Part shown: piece after piece, positions 55,281-62,967 of the stretch
Position numbering within the stretch: position 1 is the first letter of the stretch
Layout: each line of letters begins with the position of its first letter
Assembly: GCF_000719865.1 (NCBI RefSeq)
Contig: NZ_JOID01000024.1
Coordinates: forward strand, 22,936-86,935
Source: Streptomyces albus subsp. albus
Lineage (GTDB): Bacteria; Actinomycetota; Actinomycetes; Streptomycetales; Streptomycetaceae
Direction: 5' to 3'
Length of the DNA stretch: 64,000 nucleotides
Made by a program: the position numbers and the translations under genes
Notes under the pieces: generated by a model
What the model saw: only the letters and a program-made list of their open reading frames with translations
Told to the model about the DNA's origin: nothing
The model's database searches: none

Positions 55281-57071
55281 TCAGCGCATCCGCGTGGCCC
55301 ACTCCTGGACCTTCTTGATCCGCTCCCGGATCTGCCCCGCCGTGGCCTCCGCGCTCGGCGGCCCCCCGCACACCCGGCGCAGCTCGGTGTGGATCACCCC
55401 GTGCGGCTTGCCGCTCTGGTGGACGTACGCGCCGACCAGGCTGTTGAGCTGCTTCCGCAGCTCCATCAGTTCCTTGTGCGTGACCACCGGCCGCCGCTCC
55501 GCCGGGAGTTCCAGCAGATCGGCCTCCTCGGCCGGCTTCTTCCGGCTGTGCGCGATCTGCCGCGCCTGCCGCTTCTGCAGCAGCATCTGCACCTGGTCCG
55601 GCTCCAGCAGCCCGGGGATGCCGAGGTAGTCCTGCTCCTCCTCGCTGCCGGGGTGAGCCTGCATGCCGAACTCGGCGCCGTCGTACAGCACCCGGTCGAA
55701 GACCGCGTCCGACTCCAGGGCCTCGAACGGGAGCGTGTCCTGCTCGCCGGTGTCCTCGTCCTGCTCCTTCTCCGCCTCCCGGAGGAGCTTCTCCTCCTCG
55801 GCGTACGGGTCCTCCTCGCCGTCCTTCTTCGGCCGGTCGAGGACGTGGTCCCGTTCGACCTCCATCTCGTTCGCGAAGCCGAGCAGGTCCGGGATGGTGG
55901 GCAGGAAGACCGAGGCGGTCTCGCCGCGCCGCCGCGACCGCACGAAACGGCCCACGGCCTGGGCGAAGAACAGCGGGGTGGAGATCGTCGTGGCGTACAC
56001 GCCGACGGCGAGCCGGGGCACGTCCACGCCCTCGGAGACCATGCGGACCGCGACCATCCAGCGGTCCTCGGAGTGGCTGAAGTCGTCGATGCGCTGCGAG
56101 GCGCCGGTGTCGTCGGAGAGGACGACGGTCGGACTCGTGCCGGTGATCTCGCGGATCAGCTTGGCGTAGGCGCGCGCCGAGTCCTGGTCGGCGGCGATGA
56201 CCAGGCCGCCCGCGTCCGGGATGGCCTTGCGGACCTCGGTGAGACGGTGGTCGGCGGCCTTCAGGACGTTGGGCATCCAGTCGCCGCGCGGGTCGAGCGC
56301 GGTGCGCCAGGCCTGCGAGACGGCGTCCTTCGTCATCGGCTCGCCGAGCCGCGCCTCGATCTCGTCACCGGCCTTGGTGCGCCAGCGCATGTTGCCGCTG
56401 TAGGAAAGGAAGATCACGGGGCGGACCACGCCGTCGGCGAGCGCGTTGCCGTAGCCGTAGGTGTAGTCGGCGGAGGAGCGGCGGATCCCGTCGGAGCCCT
56501 CCTCGTAGGCCACGAACGGGATCGGGTTGGTGTCCGAGCGGAAGGGCGTGCCGGTGAGGGCCAGCCGCCGAGTGGCCGGCTCGAACGCCTCCTGGCAGGC
56601 CTCGCCCCACGACTTGGAGTCGCCGGCGTGGTGGATCTCGTCGAGGATCACCAGGGTCTTGCGCTGCTCGACGCGGTTGCGGTGCAGCATCGGGCGGACA
56701 CCGACGCCCGCGTAGGTGACGGCCACACCGTGGTACTCGCGGCCCAGCGGGCCGGCCGAGTACTCCGGGTCGAGCTTGATGCCGACCCGGGCCGCCGCCT
56801 CGGCCCACTGCTTCTTCAGGTGCTCGGTCGGCGCCACCACCGTCACCTGCTGGACGACGTGGTGGTGCAGCAGCCAGGAGGCGAGGGTCAGCGCGAAGGT
56901 CGTCTTGCCGGCGCCGGGGGTCGCGACGGCGAGGAAGTCCCGCGGCTGCTTCTGGATGTACGACTCCAGCGCCCCGTGCTGCCAGGCGCGCAGCTTGTTG
57001 GCCGTACCCCACGGGGCGCGGCCCGGGAAGGCGGGGGAGAGGTGATGGGAGGTGGTGGCGGTGGTAGTCAC
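55281..57071 (-). CDS. DEAD/DEAH-box helicase (superfamily 2)
   Basis: A 596-residue cytoplasmic SF2 helicase. Walker A is TPGAGKTT at 51-58, motif II is DEIHH at 144-148 and motif III is LTGTPFRSD. The second domain has a motif V-like MVSEGVDVPRLAVGVYAT and motif VI QAVGRFVRSRRRGE. The following ~200 residues are acidic and helical (EEKLLREAEKEQDEDTGEQD). A similar helicase is common in Streptomyces; its nucleic-acid substrate is not known. It is the last gene before the toxin-antitoxin pair on the same strand. Confidence 0.92.
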   Translation of the reverse strand: MTTTATTSHHLSPAFPGRAPWGTANKLRAWQHGALESYIQKQPRDFLAVATPGAGKTTFALTLASWLLHHHVVQQVTVVAPTEHLKKQWAEAAARVGIKLDPEYSAGPLGREYHGVAVTYAGVGVRPMLHRNRVEQRKTLVILDEIHHAGDSKSWGEACQEAFEPATRRLALTGTPFRSDTNPIPFVAYEEGSDGIRRSSADYTYGYGNALADGVVRPVIFLSYSGNMRWRTKAGDEIEARLGEPMTKDAVSQAWRTALDPRGDWMPNVLKAADHRLTEVRKAIPDAGGLVIAADQDSARAYAKLIREITGTSPTVVLSDDTGASQRIDDFSHSEDRWMVAVRMVSEGVDVPRLAVGVYATTISTPLFFAQAVGRFVRSRRRGETASVFLPTIPDLLGFANEMEVERDHVLDRPKKDGEEDPYAEEEKLLREAEKEQDEDTGEQDTLPFEALESDAVFDRVLYDGAEFGMQAHPGSEEEQDYLGIPGLLEPDQVQMLLQKRQARQIAHSRKKPAEEADLLELPAERRPVVTHKELMELRKQLNSLVGAYVHQSGKPHGVIHTELRRVCGGPPSAEATAGQIRERIKKVQEWATRMR

Positions 57072-57180
57072 GGTCTCCGGCTCGGGCCCTCGGGTACGTA
57101 CGACAACCGGGCCACCCTACCGGGGGCGCGGCAGGCCCTCCGGCACTACGCCCCGGCCGCACCTCCCGGTGGGAGGCAGG

Positions 57181-57582
57181 TCACATTGGCCCGCCGGTGT
57201 GACGGTCGACGAGGTCTGCGAGCCCTTGCGCGATGTACTTCACCTCGTCCGCCTCACCGGTCGCGACAGCGATCACCAGCCGCTCCGCTGCGTCGATGTC
57301 CGGCTTGAGCTGGATCCCGTTGATCGCCAGGAAAGTGGCGCACGACAGCCAGGCTGTGCGCTTGTTCCCGTCGAAGAAAGGGTGGTTGACCGCCAGTGAC
57401 TGCAGGAGAGCGGCAGCCTTGTCGAGGATGTCCGGATAGGCCTCCTCCCCGAACATGGCCGCCGAAGGGCGGTGGACCGCGGATTCGAGCAGACCCGCGT
57501 CCCGGACGACCACCTCCATGTCATCGCAGGCGCATCCGGCGATGACGAGGACATCTTCCGCCGTCAGATAGATGGGTGTCAC
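57181..57582 (-). CDS. Doc-type toxin (Fic fold)
   Basis: A 133-residue death-on-curing family protein. The Fic motif HPFFDGNKRTAW at residues 67-78 is complete, including the catalytic His67 and the Asp-Gly-Asn-Lys-Arg loop typical of Doc kinases (H-x-F-x-D-G-N-K-R). Doc proteins phosphorylate elongation factor Tu and stop translation. The GTG at 57582 overlaps the upstream antitoxin stop (GTGA), so the two are coupled. The C-terminal part is helical, as usual. Confidence 0.92.
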   Translation of the reverse strand: MTPIYLTAEDVLVIAGCACDDMEVVVRDAGLLESAVHRPSAAMFGEEAYPDILDKAAALLQSLAVNHPFFDGNKRTAWLSCATFLAINGIQLKPDIDAAERLVIAVATGEADEVKYIAQGLADLVDRHTGGPM

Positions 57583-57779
57583 TTGAGCCGCTCCATCAGC
57601 TCACGCCACTTGGCTGCCTGCTCCAAGGCGGTCTTCCGCACCATGGACTGCTGTGCGGTCCGGGCGAGGTAGTCGTCGATCGCCTTGAGCGCTATGGCGT
57701 GCATGCTGACGCCTTCTTCTTCGGCCCGCTGCCTCAGCGCATGGGCCTGCTCGTCGCGGAGTCGCAGATTCATAGCCAT
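57579..57779 (-). CDS. ribbon-helix-helix antitoxin
   Basis: A 66-residue protein with an N-terminal ribbon-helix-helix DNA-binding domain (MNLRLRDEQAHALRQRAEEE, GVSMHAIALKAIDDYL) and a basic C-terminal helix that should wrap the toxin. It precedes and overlaps the Doc gene by four bases, the order expected of an antitoxin. The start may be ATG 57779 or 57773. TACCAT lies six bases before 57779, so a leaderless message is possible; the repeated TACCAG boxes there are a likely autoregulatory operator. Confidence 0.85.
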   Translation of the reverse strand: MAMNLRLRDEQAHALRQRAEEEGVSMHAIALKAIDDYLARTAQQSMVRKTALEQAAKWRELMERLK

Positions 57780-57795
57780 ACCAGAATGGTACCAG
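57779..57795. promoter_or_regulatory. repeated TACCAG boxes at the toxin-antitoxin promoter
   Basis: TACCAG occurs at 57779-57784 and 57790-57795, 11 bp (one helical turn) apart, overlapping a TGGTACCA palindrome and the presumed -10. Ribbon-helix-helix antitoxins typically bind such direct repeats. GGGTCAT is also repeated just upstream. Confidence 0.5.
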
Positions 57796-57851
57796 CACAT
57801 GGGGTCATATTGGGGTCATCAAAGGTCTTGGCCTTCCGCACAGAGCCCCGT

Positions 57852-59579
57852 TCACAGCCCCTCGCGCCGGGTACGGGCTTCCACGCGAGGGCTCAGCCGG
57901 GTGGCGACCCAGGCTCCGGTCAGGGCGACGGCCGCCATGGTGAGGTAGACGGCGGCGAACGCGGTGGCGTGGCTCGTCCCGCCGCTCGCCGCCGCTCCCG
58001 CGGCGACCCCGGCCGTGTGCGTCCCGGCCGTCACCGAGCCGCCGCCGAGGCCGACGAAGAGCATGCCGCTCAGCCCGACCAGCGCGATGTTGCCCAGCGC
58101 GTCGGAGACCTGAAGGGACGCCGAGTTGGAGCCCGCCTCCTCCGGCTTGGAGAGCCGGAGGAGCAGCACGCTGCCGCTGGAGATCGTCAGCCCCATCCCG
58201 AAGCCGCCGACCGCCCAGGAGGCGGCGACCAGCGTCCAGGGCGCCCAGCCCGGCAGCCCGTCGAGCAGCGCCAGGGCCGGGCCCGCGATGGCGACGGCCA
58301 TCAGCGTCATGCCGAGCTGCATCAGCCGCTCCCGGTACGGCTCCAGCCGCGGCCGGCTCTGGGCATACGAGCCGAGCGCCCAGGTCAGCCCGCCGCCGGT
58401 GAGCGCGAGGCCGGCCAGCGTCACCGACAGGCCCCGCTCGGTCACCAGCATCAGGGGAACGAACGTTTCCGCGCCGAGGAAGGACCCGGCCGCGAGCCCG
58501 CGCAGCAGCACCACCGAGGGCAGCCCCCGCCCCGCACGGAAGGTCCCGCGCGGCAGCAGCCGCAGCACGGACGGCACCAGCAGCGCCAGACCGGCGACGG
58601 CCGGCAGCACGGCCGCCATGCTCCGGTCCTGGCCCGCGTACTGGAGCAGCCCCGCCCCGGCGGCGACGGCCAGGGCGAGCAGCACCCGGCGCCGGTTCAC
58701 GGCGGCCGTGCGGCCGCCGTCCTCCGGCAGCCGCCGCAGGGCGGGCAGCATCACCGTGAGCGGTAGCAGGACGAGCACGGGGATGGCCAGGAAGACCCAG
58801 CGCCAGCCCAGGCTCTCGGTGACCGTGCCGGCCACCAGCGGCCCGACGATCACGGGCAGCACCCAGGCGGCGGAGAACGACGCCATCACCGCCGGGCGCA
58901 GCCGCTCCGGGTAGGCCCGGCCCACGACCACGTACAGCGCGACGATCACCAGCCCGCCGCCGAGGCCCTGCACGGCCCGCCCGCCGACGAACGTCCACAT
59001 GTCCCGCGCCGCCCCGGAGATCACCAGTCCGCCGCCGAACGCGGCCACCCCCGTGAACAGCGGCACCAGCGGACCCTTGCGGTCGCACCACTCGCCGGAG
59101 AGGGCCATGGCGAAAAGGCTGGCGGTGAAGTAGCCGGAGAAGGCGTAGGCGTAGAGCGGGATGCCGTCCAGCGCGTGGGCCGCCACGGGCATGGCGGTGT
59201 GCACGGCACTGGCCTCGAAGGCGATGAGGGAGACGACGGAGATGATGCCGAGGGTGAGCCCGCGGAAGGGCCGCCGCCAGATCGTCTCCCGCTCCGGCCC
59301 GCCCGCCGCCGGGCCGCCACCGGGACCGGCCGGCCCGCCGCGGGCGTGTTCGGTGGACGGGGGCGGGGACGGGGCCGGGGCCGGGGAGGGCGAGTGCTGC
59401 CCGGCCGTGCCGCTGGTGCCGGCGATGCGGGCCGCGCCCCTCTCCGTACGCGCGGCGGACGGGGCGGCGAGCCGGGCGGAGGAGGGCCCGGCGGGGTCGG
59501 CGGTATCGGGTACGGCATCGAGGGCAGGGGCGGTGTCGGCGCCGGTGTCGACACCGTCTCCCGGCTCGGGAACGGTCAT
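57852..59579 (-). CDS. MFS transporter (drug/proton exporter type)
   Basis: A 575-residue membrane protein. A disordered Pro/Ala-rich N-terminus of about 95 residues precedes at least 12 hydrophobic helices. It has the family motif GEWCDRKGPLVPLFTG between helices 2 and 3 and RAVQGLGGGLVIVALYVVV, with the Arg and Gly pattern of motif B. GPLVAGTVTESLGWRWVFL (motif C) marks antiporter-type drug exporters. The substrate is unknown. The ATG at 59579 is supported because frames further upstream run into the GC repeat tract. No regulator gene is adjacent. Confidence 0.92.
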   Translation of the reverse strand: MTVPEPGDGVDTGADTAPALDAVPDTADPAGPSSARLAAPSAARTERGAARIAGTSGTAGQHSPSPAPAPSPPPSTEHARGGPAGPGGGPAAGGPERETIWRRPFRGLTLGIISVVSLIAFEASAVHTAMPVAAHALDGIPLYAYAFSGYFTASLFAMALSGEWCDRKGPLVPLFTGVAAFGGGLVISGAARDMWTFVGGRAVQGLGGGLVIVALYVVVGRAYPERLRPAVMASFSAAWVLPVIVGPLVAGTVTESLGWRWVFLAIPVLVLLPLTVMLPALRRLPEDGGRTAAVNRRRVLLALAVAAGAGLLQYAGQDRSMAAVLPAVAGLALLVPSVLRLLPRGTFRAGRGLPSVVLLRGLAAGSFLGAETFVPLMLVTERGLSVTLAGLALTGGGLTWALGSYAQSRPRLEPYRERLMQLGMTLMAVAIAGPALALLDGLPGWAPWTLVAASWAVGGFGMGLTISSGSVLLLRLSKPEEAGSNSASLQVSDALGNIALVGLSGMLFVGLGGGSVTAGTHTAGVAAGAAASGGTSHATAFAAVYLTMAAVALTGAWVATRLSPRVEARTRREGL

Positions 59580-59670
59580 GGCGCCAGCGTAAGGGGCACA
59601 ACCGACACTGGCTCCTGTCGAAAGTCGGTCACGCCCTCGTCCGTCCGCCCTAGGACGGAGGCACGACAGC
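59580..59670. other. upstream region of the MFS gene
   Basis: A short noncoding segment that contains GTCGAAAGTCGGTCACG and CTAGGACGG. The latter, read on the - strand, gives CCGTCCTAGGGCGG, where TAGGGC might be a -10. Confidence 0.3.
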
Positions 59671-59915
59671 CCGCGCCGGGCCGGGCCGCGCGGGCCGAGC
59701 CGGGCCGAGCGGGCCGAGCCGGGCCGAGCGGGCCGAGCCGGGCCGAGCCGAGCCGCGCCGCGCCGAGCCAGGCCGGATCGGGCCGAGCCGGGCCGCGCCG
59801 GACCGGGCCCAGCCGGGCCGAGCCGGACCGAGCCGGGCCGCGCCGGACCGGGCCGAGCCGCGCCAGGCCGGGGCGAGCCGCGCCAGGCCGGGGCGAGCCT
59901 CGCCAGGCCGGCGAT
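59671..59915. repeat. GCCGA/GCCGG satellite-like tract
   Basis: About 245 bp made almost wholly of alternating GCCGAGCC, GGGCCG and CGCGCCGG units of five to ten bases, in long runs such as GGGCCGAGCCGGGCCGAGC. There is no convincing coding frame. It lies between the divergent MFS and alpha/beta hydrolase genes and can form many overlapping hairpins. Confidence 0.8.
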
Positions 59916-60096
59916 CTTGAGCCGGTCAAGCCGACCGAGCCCGTCCAGCCGGTGGAGCCGGACGCGGAGACCGACCCGCCCGGCCATGCCGCGACCGGCC
60001 ACGCCTCGCCGAGCGGGACCCGCGAGCGGTCGTCCTCCCGGGTGGTCCCGCGCCCCGCCGAGGGGTGTGCGGCCGCCGTCGGGGCATCCGCAAGGC
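59916..60096. other. gene-less leader of the alpha/beta hydrolase gene
   Basis: The rest of the roughly 500-bp gap. It contains GATCTTGAGC and several CCGGTCAAG/GCCGG motifs but no clear ribosome site except a weak AAGG just before the ATG at 60097. No coding frame is supported. Confidence 0.35.
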
Positions 60097-60978
60097 ATGC
60101 CCCGCTACCGCTCGTACGACGACACCGAGCTCGCCTACCGCGTCCTGGACACCCGCGACGGCGCGGCGACCCCGCCCCTGCTCTGCCTCGCGGGCGGCCC
60201 CGCGCGCGACGCCGCGTATCTGGGGGACCTCGGCGGTCTCGACACCCACCGCCCGCTCGTCCTCCCCGACGCGCGCGGCACCGGGGACTCCCCCACCGCG
60301 GCCGACCCGTCCGCCTACGCCTTCCCGGCCCTCGCCGAGGACCTGGAGTCGCTGCGCGAGCACCTCGGCCTGGAGCGGTTCGCACTGCTCGCGCACGACG
60401 CGGGCACGGCGACCGCCCAGGCGTACGCGGCAGCGCACCCCGACCGGCTGAGCCATCTCGTCCTGCTCTGCCCCGGCGCCCGGCTCCAGGGCGAACTCCC
60501 GGACGACGCACGGGAGATCTTCGACTCCCGGCGCGACGAACCGTGGTGGCCGGACGCGGCCGCAGCCATCGACGAACTCGCGAGGGTCGCCGACTTCGAG
60601 GAGGTACGGAATCTGCTGCTCCGGGCCGCGCCGATGGCGTACGCGCACTGGGACGAACCGCAGCGGGCCCACGCCGCCACGGAACCGGGACAGCTCAACC
60701 CGGTACCCCGCGCGGGTTTCTGGCAGGGGGTGGGCGAACCGGCCCGTAAGGCGATCCTCGAACGGCTCGGCGACACCGACTGCCCGGTGCTGGTGGTCAC
60801 CGGCGCCCTGGACGCGGTGACGGGCCTGCGATCCGGCGAGCTGGTGGCCGGTTCCTTCCCCCGGGCGCGGTCGCACGTCCTGAAGGATTCCGGTCACTAC
60901 CCCTGGATCGACGAGCCGAACGCCCTCCACACCCTGATCGAGGACTTCCTGACCGGCGCCCTGCCCGACATCCCGTAA
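60097..60978 (+). CDS. alpha/beta-fold hydrolase with Asp at the nucleophile position
   Basis: A 293-residue alpha/beta hydrolase, overall like proline iminopeptidases (LLCLAGGPARDAAYL oxyanion region, LVLPDARGTGDS). The nucleophile elbow reads ALLAHDAGTATAQ, so Asp101 occupies the usual Ser place. The remaining triad members appear as Asp in VTGALDAVTG and His in KDSGHYPWID. An Asp nucleophile is the mark of epoxide hydrolases and dehalogenases, so aminopeptidase activity is doubtful. The ATG at 60097 is chosen because MPRYRSYDDTELAY matches the family start. Confidence 0.87.
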   Translation: MPRYRSYDDTELAYRVLDTRDGAATPPLLCLAGGPARDAAYLGDLGGLDTHRPLVLPDARGTGDSPTAADPSAYAFPALAEDLESLREHLGLERFALLAHDAGTATAQAYAAAHPDRLSHLVLLCPGARLQGELPDDAREIFDSRRDEPWWPDAAAAIDELARVADFEEVRNLLLRAAPMAYAHWDEPQRAHAATEPGQLNPVPRAGFWQGVGEPARKAILERLGDTDCPVLVVTGALDAVTGLRSGELVAGSFPRARSHVLKDSGHYPWIDEPNALHTLIEDFLTGALPDIP

Positions 60979-61410
60979 CGGCGCGCATCGCCCCGAGCCT
61001 CCCGCCACACCCGAGCCCGCCGGCCCGGACAGTGCCGCGCCGGGGCCCGCTGTGCCGGGGCCCGTTGTGCCGGGTGGCACCGCGCCGGGGCCTGCCGCGT
61101 CCGATGGCGCCGGGCCCGGTGATGCCGGGCGACCCGATGGTGCCGGGCGGCCCAGTGGTGACGGGCCCGCCGCGTCCGGGGCCGCTGCACTGGGTAGTGC
61201 AGCGGCCAGGCAGCGCCGCGCCGAGTCGTGGTGCGCCAGGGCCCGCGGGCACCCGGACCTTCCGGGGAGCCCAGCCAGCCGATCAGGCCGCCGAAGAGAC
61301 CGTCGTTCGCCATGCCGAGTGCCACGCCGGACCCTGCCCTGCCGGGTGGTTTCGTACGGGCCCGCCCGCAGCACACCGGCCCGCCCCGGACGGGCACGGC
61401 TGCCGGCGCG
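60979..61410. other. GC-rich repetitive region after the mycosin gene
   Basis: About 430 bp with imperfect repeats of GTGCCGGGC(G/C) and CCGGGGCC units (clearest at 61030-61190). No frame looks convincingly coding. On the - strand a short stretch near 61290-61320 reads GLFGGLIGWLG, which may be a gene remnant or chance. Confidence 0.45.
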
Positions 61411-62931
61411 TCAACGACCCGACTGCGGCCCGCCAGCACCGCCGGCCCCGGGCGGATACATCCCACCAGCCGGCGGCGGATACGGCGCACCGGGCGGAGG
61501 CGCGGTCGGGGCCCCGGGCGGAGGTGACGCCGCCCCGGACGCCCCAGCCGGGGGCGACGGTGGGGGCGGAGCCCCGTACGGCTGCCCCGGTGCCTGCGAC
61601 TCCCCCTGCAGCTGCGTGTACGGACCTTGTTGCTGCGCATACGGACGCGCGTCCGGGTACTGCGGCTGATACGGCACCGCCGCCAGCGGCTGGGCCGACC
61701 CAGCCGACCCGGCCGCGTCCCGCCGCCGTTGCGCGGCAGCCACCACGACGCCAACAGCCGCACCCATCAACGCGACCGCACCAATCCCCGGCCAGATCCA
61801 CCACGGAGGGCTGCTCCAACCGTCCGCCGCCTCACCAGCAGCCTGCGGCTCCCCGTCCGTCTGCTTCTCCCCCGACGATCCGGGCCGCGACGAGCCGGAC
61901 TCCAACTCCCCCGGAATGGGATACACATCAGCCGGCCCGGGATCACCGGGATCCTTGAGCGCGATACGCGGCCGGACAATGCCATAACCGATGTAGTCCG
62001 TCCGCTCCTCACCACTCTTGGCACCGCTCGCGGTATTGATCATCACCCGCAGCACCTGATTCGCCGTCCACTCCGGATACTTCGACCAGATCAACGCAGC
62101 CGACGCAGAAGCAAGCGCAGTCGCATCACTCGTGCCATGACTGATGCAGCGCCCCGTACCTCCTGGGCACGAGGCAAGAATCTCATCACCGGGCGCTGCG
62201 AGATCGACCTGGGGGCCGCGTTGCGACTCCTTGGTCGCCCTGCCGTTCCGGTCGGTTGCGGCCATGCCGACGACCCCGGGAGCGGCGGCAGGGTAAAGCA
62301 GTGAGTTGTCCCCGTCGCCATCGTTTCCCACGCCAGCAAAAACCAAAGCCCCCTTGGAAACAGCGTACTTGGCGTCTCGGGACAGTTTCCTCTGATCGGC
62401 GGGAAGAAGCGGGGTCCCAAGCGAAATATTAATAATCTTCACACCGGAATCTACGGCATAGCGAATAGCCAACCCCACAGTATGGGTGAATCGGCCGCTC
62501 CGCTCCACCTCTGTATTCGTTGATTCGCCATCCGGAACACGAAGTGGGAGGATTTTCACGCCCGGAGCAAGACCGAACGCCCCCAGCCCACCAGACCTGG
62601 TACCGGTACCCGAGATGATGGCCGCGATCCCCGTACCGTGGCCATCTAGGTCATCGTGCTCGTCACCCTTGTCCCCCGAGAAATCCTTACCTCTGAGCAC
62701 CTGGCCCCGCAGGTCGGGAAGGTTCGGGTCCACGCCGCTGTCAATAACCGCCACCGTCAGACCTTCCCCCGTGCTGATCTTCCACATCTCTTCGGCTTTC
62801 ATGGCATTCAAATGCCACTGCCGGGGAAGCAGAGATTCGGCGTGAGCCGGTGTGCCAATGAATCCGATCAGCAGCAACCCGAGGCAAGTCGCCACTAGTG
62901 CAACAAGGCTTGCGCCCCTGGCCTTCGCCAT
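61411..62931 (-). CDS. mycP: mycosin, type VII secretion-associated subtilisin-like protease
   Basis: A 506-residue membrane-bound protease. A signal peptide (residues about 8-31) is followed by an S8 domain with Asp64 (AVIDSGVD), His98 (DGHGTGIA) and Ser268 (SHGTSDATALASASAAL). A linker, one membrane helix (about 377-400) and a Pro/Gly/Tyr-rich cytoplasmic tail of about 105 residues follow. The N-terminal LPRQWHLNAMKAEEMWKIS segment is typical of mycosins, which stabilise ESX complexes and cleave some substrates. The long Pro-rich tail is an addition to the mycobacterial plan. The next gene on the strand fits a type VII locus. Confidence 0.93.
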   Translation of the reverse strand: MAKARGASLVALVATCLGLLLIGFIGTPAHAESLLPRQWHLNAMKAEEMWKISTGEGLTVAVIDSGVDPNLPDLRGQVLRGKDFSGDKGDEHDDLDGHGTGIAAIISGTGTRSGGLGAFGLAPGVKILPLRVPDGESTNTEVERSGRFTHTVGLAIRYAVDSGVKIINISLGTPLLPADQRKLSRDAKYAVSKGALVFAGVGNDGDGDNSLLYPAAAPGVVGMAATDRNGRATKESQRGPQVDLAAPGDEILASCPGGTGRCISHGTSDATALASASAALIWSKYPEWTANQVLRVMINTASGAKSGEERTDYIGYGIVRPRIALKDPGDPGPADVYPIPGELESGSSRPGSSGEKQTDGEPQAAGEAADGWSSPPWWIWPGIGAVALMGAAVGVVVAAAQRRRDAAGSAGSAQPLAAVPYQPQYPDARPYAQQQGPYTQLQGESQAPGQPYGAPPPPSPPAGASGAASPPPGAPTAPPPGAPYPPPAGGMYPPGAGGAGGPQSGR

Positions 62932-62967
62932 GTTGAATCCGCGCTCTCTCCGGTCTGCGAACCGATG

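Noticed and set aside
60797..61374. Possible gene on the - strand after mycP, including the GLFGGLIGWLG stretch
   Set aside because: Frames here are dominated by imperfect GC repeats, there is no ribosome site, and no family is recognised. It is recorded only as a possible remnant.
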